A stretch of 64,000 nt of DNA from Bacteroidota bacterium (GTDB lineage Bacteria > Bacteroidota > Bacteroidia > UKL13-3): positions 88,579 to 152,578 of the forward strand of contig JAIXSO010000040.1 in assembly GCA_027484685.1 (NCBI GenBank). Reading direction: 5' to 3'. The position numbers were made by a program, and so were the translations under genes. How positions within the stretch are numbered: position 1 is the first letter of the stretch; every line of letters begins with the position of its first letter. Shown here one piece after another: positions 42,699 to 51,871 of the stretch. The notes under the pieces are model-generated. The model did not search any database and was not told where the DNA came from. It saw nothing but the letters and a program-made list of their open reading frames with translations.

Positions 42699-42805
42699 GA
42701 AGACACACAACCGATGACAATACTTATCACCGCCATTACAAGCGTCCCCGCCTGCAATGATTAGCTTTATATAAATTTAAGGATATTGGCAAGGCTGGAG
42801 AAATT
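42699..42805. repeat. Direct repeat (right copy) leading into an A unit
   Basis: Partner of 41899-42013. The distal end of this A unit (GGCAAGGCTGG then AAATTGGCTCTGAA instead of GGCGAGGACGG...AACATCGGCTAGAA) runs directly into histidine-kinase coding sequence. Confidence 0.8.
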
Positions 42806-43264
42806 GGCTCTGAACCAGTTTTAAAGGAAGAAAACATGGATTTGGTGGTTGAAAACTCCATGCAATACTTAACAACACGTGTTTCAAGTCAAGTAAAAAT
42901 AAACATAAATATTATACAACCGGGAAATTGGGCTAAAACAAACATTCCATTATTTGATTGGGTTTTAGAAAATTTATCTAAAAATGCCATTGATGCCATG
43001 GATGGAAAAGGTGAATTAAATATCAACATCAGTAGCGATATAAAACATGTGTACATTGATATAAGAGACACTGGAAAAGGCATTCCAAAATCGAAATTTA
43101 ATACTGTGTTTAAACCTGGTTATACTACCAAAAAACGTGGTTGGGGACTTGGTTTATCGCTTGTTAAACGCATTGTAGAAGAATACCACAAAGGAAAAAT
43201 ATTTGTAAGAAACAGCGAGCTAGGAAAAGGTACCACCTTTAGAATTATGCTGAATGCAGTTTAA
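42797..43264 (+). pseudogene. Histidine kinase remnant (HATPase_c end only)
   Basis: The frame encodes the C-terminal part of a sensor kinase: GEIGSEPVLKEEN (end of the HisKA region in Bacteroidota kinases), N box ENLSKNAIDAMDG, G1 DTGKGIPKSKF, F box VFKPGYTTKKRG and G2 WGLGLSLVKRI. The sensor, membrane and phospho-accepting His parts, normally 200 or more residues, are missing. The only Met start is 42836. The 5' break is at the end of an A repeat. No response regulator is adjacent. The ATP-binding fold is whole, so a short protein could still be made. Confidence 0.82.
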
Positions 43265-43286
43265 AATTAAGTTCTGGTAATATTCG

Positions 43287-43724
43287 TTATCTTCCATAAA
43301 CAGGTGGTTCTGAATCATCATCCACATATATTCCCCTCTCGCGTAAAAAATCTTTCACTTCTCTTAAATCTGAATAGTTACTATCAGAAACATAATAACT
43401 ATATTTAAAATCATCATCAAAATACATATCAAAGGTGCTGCCCATTAACCCAGGTGCAAGTGTAGTAACAATTTTAAATTTGGTTAAATTTTCGTACTTG
43501 TAAACGTACTTTTTTTTGAAAAACAAACCATCAATAATAGTTATATCATTGTCTGTAAACGCTATTCCATTATCCCTTTCTAAATAATAAACTAAATACC
43601 ACAAAAGAAGAGCCAAAATTGTTATTAGTATTGATTCAGAAAGAATATAAGTAATAATTCCTATAGTTAAAAAACTTAGGAATGTTCCGATAAAACTGTT
43701 GTCTGTTCTTATTTTAACATTCAT
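43287..43724 (-). CDS. Two-helix membrane protein with PH-like domain, unrecognised
   Basis: 145 residues. Hairpin of two helices (FIGTFLSFLTIGIITYIL; ILITILALLLWYLVYYL) then a beta-rich domain (GIAFTDNDITIIDGLFFKKKYVYKYENLTKF) and a helix (YSDLREVKDFLRERGI) with an acidic end. The layout is like bacterial PH-domain membrane proteins and like the gene at 22581. It converges on the kinase remnant. Confidence 0.58.
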   Translation of the reverse strand: MNVKIRTDNSFIGTFLSFLTIGIITYILSESILITILALLLWYLVYYLERDNGIAFTDNDITIIDGLFFKKKYVYKYENLTKFKIVTTLAPGLMGSTFDMYFDDDFKYSYYVSDSNYSDLREVKDFLRERGIYVDDDSEPPVYGR

Positions 43725-43770
43725 TTTGTCATTCTAATTACTTCAAATAACGCAATTTTTCTAAATAATC

Positions 43771-43800
43771 AAACCGCTTTAGCAAAAACTAAAGCGGTTT
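43771..43800. repeat. D-type hairpin, copy 1
   Basis: Arms AAACCGCTTTAG / CTAAAGCGGTTT. Lies just upstream of the gene at 43287 in transcription terms. It is preceded by ACTTCAAATAACGCAATTTT, as is copy 3 at 45214. Confidence 0.8.
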
Positions 43801-43978
43801 GATTTTTAAGCATTACAAATGCTAGTAATAGATAAATGCGTTTTGCAAAACCACAATTGTTGCTAAAGAATATCCTTACTGGCAGGTATTTAACTACACA
43901 TTATTCTGTTTTACAGCTATTTAAAAAATTACCATATTAAAAAGTGATAAATTATATACTACCGTGGTTGCTATTTTA

Positions 43979-44176
43979 TTATAAAAAAGAACCAACAATA
44001 AACATCAATAAAATAATAGTTACGATGCCGATCAATCTATTCCATAGTGAACTACCTAAAATACTTTCAGAATCATTATCGCCTTCTTCTGTATAAAAAT
44101 AATTAATACTTTTTTTCCTATCACTAAATAACCATCTGATTACCGCACCAATGTATGCGAAAAAAAATCCTACCAT
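43979..44176 (-). CDS. Small two-helix membrane protein, unrecognised
   Basis: I chose the Met at 44176 (MVGFFFAYIGAVIRWLF) because a strong Shine-Dalgarno-like AGGAGG lies about 10 bases before it; the longer frame starts with Lys/Arg-rich sequence that is this same ribosome-binding stretch. 65 residues, helices at both ends (GFFFAYIGAVIRWLF; IGIVTIILLMFIVGSFL) and an acidic middle. Function unknown. Confidence 0.55.
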   Translation of the reverse strand: MVGFFFAYIGAVIRWLFSDRKKSINYFYTEEGDNDSESILGSSLWNRLIGIVTIILLMFIVGSFL

Positions 44177-44242
44177 ATTATTTTTTCTCCTCCTTTTCTT
44201 TTTTATTTTTTGCAACAGTCTTCACAATTTCACTTACATCTT

Positions 44243-44494
44243 TTAACTTCTCAAGAGTTGCTTTCCTTTTTTATTTAACTGTTTCAAATCTAATAACTTA
44301 GCATTATATTTTTTATGTAATAAATGTTTTGCACTTTGAGAAATAACTTTTCGTTCTGCCTGAGTTAACATACTATTAGCAAACTTACTTAATCCGACAA
44401 CTGTGGCCTCCGCATTCGCTAGCGTCCCGCTAGTGAGTTTATTGTTGAGCCTCTGGCTTTTTATTGTACATGATTGATGCCCAAACCAAACCAC
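44243..44494 (-). pseudogene. Gene fragment fused to the E repeat
   Basis: 83-residue frame. The first 28 residues (MVWFGHQSCTIKSQRLNNKL onwards) are encoded by the E repeat itself, and the other E copy encodes the same residues. The rest (GLSKFANSMLTQAERKVISQ onwards to KKGKQLLRS) is basic and helical and looks like the end of a larger protein that has lost its start. I do not recognise the parent family. It may not be expressed as a functional protein. Confidence 0.45.
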
Positions 44495-44557
44495 TTCAAA
44501 TTAAGTAATTTTTATATAAAAAAACCGTTTTAGTTTTTGGCTAAAGCGGTTGGGGTT
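44409..44557. repeat. E-type direct repeat, left copy (with D hairpin 2)
   Basis: 149 bp, nearly identical to 45250-45398 (period 841 bp). Contains CGCTAGCGTCCCGCTAG, a stretch ending CCAAACCAAACCACTTC, and D hairpin copy 2 (44523-44551), which on the minus strand is followed by seven T and ends transcription of the gene at 44680. Confidence 0.88.
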
Positions 44558-44679
44558 TATTAAGTAAGAAGTTATAAATTCTTTTTCATTTAAAATCTTT
44601 AGTACTCTCGCAATTATTAGCTGAATACTACAGATATTGTGAGGGGAATAATTTACTGTTTCAGTAACCATATATATTT

Positions 44680-45132
44680 TCATTCCAAATTGATAAACTT
44701 GAACTCTAACCTTGGCTGTTTATCAACTGAAATATTTTTTAAAACAAAGGAAAGGGTATTCTCAATCTCAATAGGAATATTATATAGTTCTTCATCTAAT
44801 GTCAAGGAAATCGTTTTTTGTTTTTCAACATGATCAACGAAATCTAATGGCCAAACAAAACAATGGTTTTCGGTATAATAGTTCAAATCAGCGCTCCAAA
44901 ACCAAATGCCATCTGTTTTAGTTGTTCTATAATCATCAATCTCATATTTATTGAATATATCTATGTTTTTACTTAAAAATATATGATAAAACTCGGCACT
45001 CTTCAAATATGCAAGTAATGAACTAGGGCTATTGTTTTTTAACTTATCACACTTTATGAGATAACTATCAGATACATTATATATATCAACTTTATTTTTA
45101 GAGAAATTAAATATTAATCTTTTCATTTTCAT
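44680..45132 (-). CDS. Soluble small protein bracketed by E repeats, unrecognised
   Basis: Start taken at 45132 (MKMKRLIFNFS; 45126 also possible); the longer frame adds 15 unsupported residues. 150 residues, no signal or membrane helix. Mixed alpha/beta with KVDIYNVSDSYLIKCDKL, then YRTTKTDGIWFWSADLNYYTE and LEFKFINLE at the end. Size, acidity and aromatic-rich centre suit an immunity-type protein, which is a guess. It is the only gene between the two 149-bp E repeats. Confidence 0.57.
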   Translation of the reverse strand: MKMKRLIFNFSKNKVDIYNVSDSYLIKCDKLKNNSPSSLLAYLKSAEFYHIFLSKNIDIFNKYEIDDYRTTKTDGIWFWSADLNYYTENHCFVWPLDFVDHVEKQKTISLTLDEELYNIPIEIENTLSFVLKNISVDKQPRLEFKFINLE

Positions 45133-45213
45133 AGTTTTGCCGGTGTCGGTGTTTAGCAAAAGTATTACCATCATCAAATTTTACTTCAAATAACGCAATT
45201 TTTTTATATAAAA

Positions 45214-45244
45214 AAACCGCTTTAGTTTTTTGCTAAAGCGGTTT
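45214..45244 (-). terminator. D-type hairpin, copy 3
   Basis: Arms AAACCGCTTTAG / CTAAAGCGGTTT; on the minus strand followed by TTTTTTTATAT. It lies between the E repeat and the gene at 44680. Confidence 0.7.
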
Positions 45245-45249
45245 TGGTT

Positions 45250-45398
45250 TCCGCATTCGCTAGCATCCCGCTAGTGAGTTTATTGTTGAGCCTCTGGCTT
45301 TTTATTGTACATGATTGATGCCCAAACCAAACCACTTCAAATTAAGTAATTTTTAAATAAAAAAACCGCTTTAGTTTTGGCTAAAGCGGTTTTGGTTT
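45250..45398. repeat. E-type direct repeat, right copy (with D hairpin 4)
   Basis: Partner of 44409-44557. Its D hairpin (45363-45393), read on the minus strand, is followed by TTTTTTTATTT and stands 19 bp after the stop of the gene at 45412, so it serves as that gene's terminator. Confidence 0.88.
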
Positions 45399-45411
45399 AA
45401 TATAAATTCAA

Positions 45412-45933
45412 TTATTCAGTGGTAAAACCATCTGCACCTAGCTTTTCGGTGAGTGCCTTTATTATTCCTTCATTATCAGCAAATTCATTCGCTACATAAT
45501 GTGGCTTGCCATTTTTACCAAATGTAATTTCAATTGGATTTTCGGTGGTTTCTTCAATTAAATATTGGCTCACTTCAAAGTTAGGCGGAGTGGTTAATCC
45601 AATACTTAGTGCATAATTATTAGCATCCCTAATTATTTGACTACAAAGGCTGTAATCAGCTTCAGCAAAAGGTTTTCCTGCTCCTAATTTTGAAAATATA
45701 TCAGCTAATTTTTTTTCGTTTATACCATATCCCCAAGATGTTTGTTTAATACCTAAGCACCATAAATCTATTTGAAAACTACCAATTATATAATTTGTTC
45801 TTGGAATATTTTTTACAATTAAAATAGTGGCTTTGCCCGTTTCTTGCCAATCGGTATTAAGGTAACAAGCTTTTATGGCCAATGTGCGACCTCTATCTTT
45901 TATATATTTTTCGGGTTTTATATGTTTTGTCAT
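45412..45933 (-). CDS. Conserved-looking soluble protein, unrecognised
   Basis: 173 residues, no signal. Starts MTKHIKPEKYIKDRGRTLAI; central SFQIDLWCLGIKQTSWGYGI and LADIFSKLGAGKPFAEADYSLC; late GKNGKPHYVANEFADNEG. I have the impression that this resembles small proteins found in gut and soil Bacteroidota near plasmid or accessory genes, but I cannot name a family or a function. It has its own terminator and is last before infB. Confidence 0.6.
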   Translation of the reverse strand: MTKHIKPEKYIKDRGRTLAIKACYLNTDWQETGKATILIVKNIPRTNYIIGSFQIDLWCLGIKQTSWGYGINEKKLADIFSKLGAGKPFAEADYSLCSQIIRDANNYALSIGLTTPPNFEVSQYLIEETTENPIEITFGKNGKPHYVANEFADNEGIIKALTEKLGADGFTTE

Positions 45934-45954
45934 GTGTATTTATTGTTTTGAATG

Positions 45955-45989
45955 AAAACAAAAACAGCCAAGCTTTTCAGTTTGGCTGT
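45955..45989 (-). terminator. Rho-independent terminator of infB
   Basis: On the minus strand: arms ACAGCCAA / TTGGCTGT followed by TTTTTGTTTT, 22 bp after the infB stop codon. Confidence 0.85.
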
Positions 45990-46011
45990 CGTCTTAGTTA
46001 TTATAAAATAT

Positions 46012-49000
46012 TTATTTGCTTGTAGGGCGTTTAATTTCAACTTCTTCGTAAGCTTCCACAAAGTCACCTACTTTCATATCATTAAATTTGTCGATTGTTA
46101 AACCACAATCAAAACCGTAAGCTACTTCTTTTACATCATCTTTAAAGCGTTTTAGTGATGAAAGTTCACCTGTATGAACCACCACACCATCGCGTATTAA
46201 GCGTATTTTTGAGTTACGAAATACTTTACCATCTGTAACCATACAACCTGCAACGGCTCCAACTTTTGTAATTTTGAATACTTCACGTATTTCAATATTA
46301 CCAGTAATTTTCTCTTCCATTTTAGGTGTGTGCATACCTTCAATAGCCGATTTAATTTCACCAATCGCATTGTAAATAATTGAATACATACGAATATCAA
46401 TTGATTCGTTTTCGGCCAATTTACGAGCCTGTGGCGAAGGACGTACTTGGAAACCAATAATAATAGCATCAGATGCAGAAGCTAACATTACATCGCTTTC
46501 CGATATTTGACCAACTGCCTTGTAAATAACACTTACTTGAACTTCTTCGGTCGATAATTTTATCAATGAATCTGCTAATGCTTCTACCGAACCATCCACA
46601 TCACCTTTAACAATAATTTTTAACTCTTTGAAGTTACCAATTGCTAACCTACGTCCAATTTCATCTAAAGTAATATGTTTATTGGTACGTAAGCCTTGTT
46701 CGCGTTGTAATTGCTTACGTTTATTAGAAATTTCTCTAGCTTCTTGTTCAGTTTTGGTAATAATTAATTTATCACCTGCTTGAGGAGCGCCATCAAAACC
46801 TAACACCACTGCTGGAGTTGAAGGGCCAGCAAAAAGCATTTTTTTACCACGTTCATCAAACATGGCTTTTACTTTACCTGAATTTGTTCCCGCTATAATT
46901 GGATCCCCAACTCTTAAAGTTCCGTTTTGAACCATTAAGGTAGCTACAATTCCACGTCCCTTATCAAGCGATGCTTCAATAATTGAACCTACAGCTCTGC
47001 GGTTTGGATTTGCTTTTAAGTCTAAAATTTCAGCTTCAAGTAAAACTTTATCTAGTAATAAGTCAATGTTTAAACCTTTTTTAGCAGAAATTTCTTGGGT
47101 TTGGTATTTACCACCCCATTCTTCTACCAATATATTCATTTGGGCTAATTGCTCTCTAATTCTTTCAGTATTAGCACCATCTTTATCTATTTTATTAAAT
47201 GCAAAAACTATTGGAACACCAGCTGCTTGCGCATGACTGATTGCTTCTTTGGTTTGAGGCATTACACTATCATCGGCAGCAATTACAATAATTACAATAT
47301 CTGTTATTTTAGCACCACGAGCACGCATTGCGGTAAATGCTTCGTGACCAGGAGTATCTAAAAATGCAATTTTTTTGCCACTATCTAATGTAACTTCATA
47401 AGCTCCAACGTGCTGAGTAATACCACCTGCTTCGCCCGCAATTACATTTGCTTTACGTATATAATCTAACAATGAAGTTTTACCGTGATCTACGTGACCC
47501 ATTACAGTTACAATTGGTGCACGAGGTAATAAATCTGCAGGATCGTCAATATCTTCTTCTACTGCTTCTTGAACTTCAGCACTCACAAAGTCCACTTCAA
47601 AACCAAACTCTTCAGCCACAATACTAATGGTTTCGGCATCTAAACGTTGGTTAATTGAAACCATCATACCTAAACTCATACAAGCCGAAATGATTTGAGT
47701 AACAGTTACTTCCATCATTTTAGCTAATTCATTAGCTGTAACAAATTCGGTAACTTTTAATACCTTGTTTGCTAATTCTGCTTCTAAAGCTGCTTCTTCG
47801 CGCTCATTTCTTGCATCATCACGTTTTTGTTTACGTATTTTTGAACGAACAGCTCCAATATTTGGATTTTTACTTCCTGGATTTAAGCGAGCTAAAGTTG
47901 CTTTTAGTTTATCTTGAACTTCTTTATCAGTAATTTCTTTCTTTTCGCCTGGTTTGTAAGCTGGGTTTCCGCCATTACGGTTTCCACCTGCATTGTTTCC
48001 ATTTTTATTATACGGTGGGCGAGCTCCACCAGGGTTATTACCTTGGTAAGGTGTGCGTGGTCCGTTTGGATTATTCCCATTTGGAGTTCTGTTTGCACCA
48101 CCGTTATTAGGATTATTACCTTGATAACCAGGTCTGTTTCCGCCTGCATTATTTCCTTGGTAAGGAGGGCGAGCAGTTCCATCTGCTGGTTTGTTAAATT
48201 TATTTAACTTATCGTTTGCAGTATCGCTTCCGCCAATATAATTATTACGTTTACGTTTTTTCTTATTATTGGCATCGCTCGATGCTACTGGTTTATTGCT
48301 ACTTTTTGGAGGATCAACCGGTAAAACTATTTTACCCATTACTTTTAAACCCGAAAGTTTTTCGTAATTGGTTTCCATAATTTGAGGAGCTACTTCTTCA
48401 GGTTGGCTAGTTACAGCTGGTGCTTCTTCTTTTGGTGTTGCAATTGCAACTGGCTCAGCTTTTGGCTCAACTGTTTTTGTTTCAGGAGTAGGAGAAGTGA
48501 TAGGTTTTTCAACTATTTCATCTTTTTTAACCTCAACTTTTGGTGTTTCCACTTTTGGTTGTGTTTTTTCTACTTCCTTAATTGGCGCAGCCTTTTTAAC
48601 TTCTTTGGCTTTTTTATCAGGACGCGTTTTGGTATTCAACGCATCTAAATCAATTTTACCTAAAATAGTAAGTTTTGGCGATTCGCTATCTGAATCTTCG
48701 TTTGATGAAGTTTCAATTGGTTTTTCAGCAACTGGTTCAATTTTGGTTTCAACCTTAACTGACTCAGGTGCACTTTCAACCTTTGGAGTTTCTTTTACAA
48801 TTGGCTCAGGAACAACCACTTCAATAGGAGCTTTAACTTCAGGCTCTATAGTTTTTTCAACCGTTGGTATAACAATTTTTTCGGCAACAGGTTCAGCTGG
48901 TTTTGCAGTTTTTGGTTCAGCTGGTTTTTCGTATCTGTTTGATAATCCTGATTTTACAACTACAACTTCGTCATCATAATCGTCATCGCTAACGTTTACT

Positions 49001-49257
49001 TTTGGTTTAATTTGCTCAATTGTAACATCTTTTGGCTTAACCTTATTTTGGCTAAGTTGTTTTGACTCTTCCTTATTCTTTTTCTCGCTCTGAAAATCGC
49101 TGAGCAATAAGCTGTATTGCTCCTCTGAAAGCTTTGTAGTTGGCTTAGCCTCAATGCTATAACCTTTTTTAGCCAAATGGTCAACTAGGGTTTGCATTCC
49201 TACATTCAGCTCTTTTACTACTGCATTTAATCGTTTTGTTCCTGTGCTTTCGCTCAT
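46012..49257 (-). CDS. infB: Translation initiation factor IF-2
   Basis: 1081 residues. N-terminal IF2_N module ([20 protein letters not shown]). A very long low-complexity linker follows: Pro/Glu/Val/Lys-rich to about 330, then Asn/Gly/Pro-rich (repeats of YQGNNPGG type) to about 450. The GTPase domain has [19 protein letters not shown] (G1 about 585-592), [10 protein letters not shown] (G3) and FAFNKID (G4). Domains II, III ([18 protein letters not shown]) and IV ([21 protein letters not shown]) are complete. It brings initiator tRNA to the 30S subunit and helps subunit joining. No nusA or rbfA neighbour, unlike many phyla. Confidence 0.97.
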   Translation of the reverse strand: MSESTGTKRLNAVVKELNVGMQTLVDHLAKKGYSIEAKPTTKLSEEQYSLLLSDFQSEKKNKEESKQLSQNKVKPKDVTIEQIKPKVNVSDDDYDDEVVVVKSGLSNRYEKPAEPKTAKPAEPVAEKIVIPTVEKTIEPEVKAPIEVVVPEPIVKETPKVESAPESVKVETKIEPVAEKPIETSSNEDSDSESPKLTILGKIDLDALNTKTRPDKKAKEVKKAAPIKEVEKTQPKVETPKVEVKKDEIVEKPITSPTPETKTVEPKAEPVAIATPKEEAPAVTSQPEEVAPQIMETNYEKLSGLKVMGKIVLPVDPPKSSNKPVASSDANNKKKRKRNNYIGGSDTANDKLNKFNKPADGTARPPYQGNNAGGNRPGYQGNNPNNGGANRTPNGNNPNGPRTPYQGNNPGGARPPYNKNGNNAGGNRNGGNPAYKPGEKKEITDKEVQDKLKATLARLNPGSKNPNIGAVRSKIRKQKRDDARNEREEAALEAELANKVLKVTEFVTANELAKMMEVTVTQIISACMSLGMMVSINQRLDAETISIVAEEFGFEVDFVSAEVQEAVEEDIDDPADLLPRAPIVTVMGHVDHGKTSLLDYIRKANVIAGEAGGITQHVGAYEVTLDSGKKIAFLDTPGHEAFTAMRARGAKITDIVIIVIAADDSVMPQTKEAISHAQAAGVPIVFAFNKIDKDGANTERIREQLAQMNILVEEWGGKYQTQEISAKKGLNIDLLLDKVLLEAEILDLKANPNRRAVGSIIEASLDKGRGIVATLMVQNGTLRVGDPIIAGTNSGKVKAMFDERGKKMLFAGPSTPAVVLGFDGAPQAGDKLIITKTEQEAREISNKRKQLQREQGLRTNKHITLDEIGRRLAIGNFKELKIIVKGDVDGSVEALADSLIKLSTEEVQVSVIYKAVGQISESDVMLASASDAIIIGFQVRPSPQARKLAENESIDIRMYSIIYNAIGEIKSAIEGMHTPKMEEKITGNIEIREVFKITKVGAVAGCMVTDGKVFRNSKIRLIRDGVVVHTGELSSLKRFKDDVKEVAYGFDCGLTIDKFNDMKVGDFVEAYEEVEIKRPTSK

Positions 49258-49518
49258 TAAAATTGTATCGAATTCTTTATAAATTTGGGCGAATATCGTT
49301 ATTTTTACTGAAATTCATTGTATTTGGTAAAAACAATTTAAATTATTGTTTTAAATTTGGCTTAATTAAATTTTGAAAATGAGGCATTTTGCTTTTTTGA
49401 AAATGTGTATTTGTGTACAAAATAGAATTGAAACGTCCTATTTCATTGACAAACTAAGAAAAATACCGTTTTTACTTTTCAATAGAATTTATATGGAAAT
49501 ATGATAAATAATTCTTAT

Positions 49519-50754
49519 TTAAATTGAGTCTAAATTTTTTAAAATAATATTTATGCCTGCTTCTAATTCAGTTTTTGAAATAATTAATGGTGGAACAATT
49601 CTGATACAATTATTTGCATATAGAAACCAATCAATTACCAATCCATCGGCTAAGCATAGTTGACATAGTTTTAAAGCTTCGTCAAAAGTGGTAAGTTGAG
49701 CGGCTAGCATTAATCCTTTACCTCTAATTTCTTTAATTTTTGGGTGAACCAATTTGTCACGTATAAGCTGCTCTTTTTCTGCTACTTGGCTTATTAAATC
49801 TAATCTTTCAAGTTCGTTTAGGCCTGCCATAGCAGCAGCAGCTATTACAGCATGGCCCCCAAAAGTTGTAATATGACCTAAAATTGGGTTATCTGTAAAA
49901 ACATGCATCATTTTTTGAGAAGTTACAAAAGCGCCAATTGGCATTCCCGCTCCTAGTGCTTTGCCCAATAAAATAACATCGGGTATTATGCCCCAATGTT
50001 CAAAGGCAAACATTTTTCCAGTTTTTCCAATTCCTGCTTGTATTTCATCAAAAATAAGTAGAGCGCAGTTTTCGCGGCATTTTTGTTGCAGAGCACTTAA
50101 AAACTCCAAGGTTGGTTCAATATAGCCCGCTTCGCCTTGAATGGTTTCAACTATTACGCAAGCTGTTTGTTTATCAATTAATTGCAACGATTCTACATTA
50201 TTAAATCCAATAAAATGAACATCGGGCAAAAGTGGACGATAGGCTTGGGTGTAATATTCGGTACTGTTTAAACTTAAAGCGGCATGCGTGCTGCCATGGT
50301 AAGCATTTTTGCAAGCTACAATTTTTGATTTTTTAGTAACGCGTTTGGCTAACTTTAAAGCCCCATCGGTAGCTTCGGCACCCGAGTTTACAAAATATAC
50401 ACAGTTTAAGTTTTCGGGTAAATAACTCACTAATTTGGCTGCAAGTTGAGCTGTGGGTTCTTGCACAAATTCGCCATACACCATTAAGTGCATATATTTA
50501 TCAACTTGGCTTTTTATAGCAGTTTTTACAGCTTCATTTCCATGTCCCAAACTGCTTACCGAAATTCCAGAAATAAAATCTAAATATTGTTTGCCTTCGG
50601 GGCTTATTAAATATACTCCCTGCGCACTTTCAATTTCGAGCATTAATGGGAAATTGGTGGTTTGCGCTTGATGGGCCAAAAATAATTGTCGATTGCTTAG
50701 CATACTGCAAATTAATTCAAACTGTTTTAAAATTTTATTTTTTTGTTCATGCAC
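49519..50754 (-). CDS. Class III aminotransferase (acetylornithine/ornithine type)
   Basis: 411 residues, PLP-dependent. Motifs: PEGKQYLDFISGISVSSLGHG, VYFVNSGAEATDGALKLA, AYHGSTHAALSLN, ALLIFDEIQAGIGKTGK and the Schiff-base lysine in LLGKALGAGMPIGAF (about K265), then HITTFGGHAVIAAAA. An extra stretch of about 20 residues precedes the family start; Met17 (MLSNRQLFLAHQAQ) could be the true start. It may transaminate acetylornithine, lysine or another amine; it differs clearly from the RocD-type enzyme at 56340. Confidence 0.88.
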   Translation of the reverse strand: MHEQKNKILKQFELICSMLSNRQLFLAHQAQTTNFPLMLEIESAQGVYLISPEGKQYLDFISGISVSSLGHGNEAVKTAIKSQVDKYMHLMVYGEFVQEPTAQLAAKLVSYLPENLNCVYFVNSGAEATDGALKLAKRVTKKSKIVACKNAYHGSTHAALSLNSTEYYTQAYRPLLPDVHFIGFNNVESLQLIDKQTACVIVETIQGEAGYIEPTLEFLSALQQKCRENCALLIFDEIQAGIGKTGKMFAFEHWGIIPDVILLGKALGAGMPIGAFVTSQKMMHVFTDNPILGHITTFGGHAVIAAAAMAGLNELERLDLISQVAEKEQLIRDKLVHPKIKEIRGKGLMLAAQLTTFDEALKLCQLCLADGLVIDWFLYANNCIRIVPPLIISKTELEAGINIILKNLDSI

Positions 50755-50894
50755 GCTTTTAGTTGATAATACTCAATTTTATTAATGATTAGGGAGTTAT
50801 TTATAACTATATAAGCCAATTACTTTTGAACTGATAAATGAATACTGACTTAAAAGTATTGTTTTAAATTAAACAAATAAAATTACATAAGATT

Positions 50895-51722
50895 ATGATT
50901 AGCAAAATATTAGTTCCAACCGATTTTTCGGAAGTTGCAAATAATGCATTGCATTATGCAATTAGTTTGGCCAATAAAATAAATGCCGAATTACATCTTT
51001 TATACATTAAAAATATTCCATTGGTTGATAGTTCGTATCCAAATACCATTTATCAAACTTATATGGCCGAAATTGATGAGTTTGCAGCCAAAAATTTTGA
51101 AAAATTGGAAGACAAAATCTTAAAAAAATCTGGTGTAGTTTATAAAACTCAATCGGCTTATGGATTTATTAACGATGAAATTCAGGAATATACCAATGCC
51201 AATAAAATTGATTTAATTATTTTAGGAACAACGGGTGCTAGTGGAATTCAAGAAGTATTAATAGGTAGCAATGCGGCTTCGGTAGTAGCTAAGTCAGAAA
51301 TACCAGTTTTGGTAATTCCTCCTTCGGCCAAATTTGAAGATATTTTACATATAGTTTACGCCACCGATTTTAACGAACCTGAGTTTCCTGCGGTATCGCG
51401 TTTGGCATATTTTGCAGGCTTGTACAATGCTGATATTAGCATTTTGCACGTAAAATCAGAGTACGATAATTATTTTGACGAAGAGCATAATTTCTTTGTT
51501 AAAAATAAAAATCAAATAGCGCTTAACAATTGGAAAGTTGTTAAAGTGAACGAAAAGGAAAATATTATAGAAAGTATAAATACTTATGTGGAGTCAGAAC
51601 ATACCAACTTGTTGGTAATGGCAAAACATAATCGCAATTTTTTTGACAGACTTTTTCATAGAAGTTTAAGCAAACAAATGGCTTTTCATACTAAAATACC
51701 TTTACTGGTTTTAAATAAATAA
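50895..51722 (+). CDS. Tandem universal stress protein (UspA family)
   Basis: 275 residues, two Usp domains. The first (KILVPTDFSEVANNALHYAI) keeps the ATP-binding pattern G-2x-G-9x-G-S/N in LGTTGASGIQEVLIGSNA. The second (HIVYATDFNEPEFPAVSRLAYF) is shorter and its nucleotide loop is changed (VMAKHNRNFFDRLFHRS), as in many Bacteroidota tandem USPs. Cytoplasmic; role in stress survival inferred from the family. Confidence 0.92.
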   Translation: MISKILVPTDFSEVANNALHYAISLANKINAELHLLYIKNIPLVDSSYPNTIYQTYMAEIDEFAAKNFEKLEDKILKKSGVVYKTQSAYGFINDEIQEYTNANKIDLIILGTTGASGIQEVLIGSNAASVVAKSEIPVLVIPPSAKFEDILHIVYATDFNEPEFPAVSRLAYFAGLYNADISILHVKSEYDNYFDEEHNFFVKNKNQIALNNWKVVKVNEKENIIESINTYVESEHTNLLVMAKHNRNFFDRLFHRSLSKQMAFHTKIPLLVLNK

Positions 51723-51871
51723 TCTTTTCAAAGTTTCATGTTTTACAATTAAAGTCGTTCGTTTAACTCGGGCGGCTTTTTTTGTTTGTAAAACTATTGG
51801 TTTTATGAGGGTTACAAATTTTTAAAATATGCACTAAAAAAATAGCATATTTGCTCACTTTAATATAAAAA

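Noticed and set aside
48382..48979. Open frames antisense to infB
   Set aside because: They mirror the low-complexity Pro/Glu/Lys linker of IF-2, which gives long stop-free antisense frames by composition.
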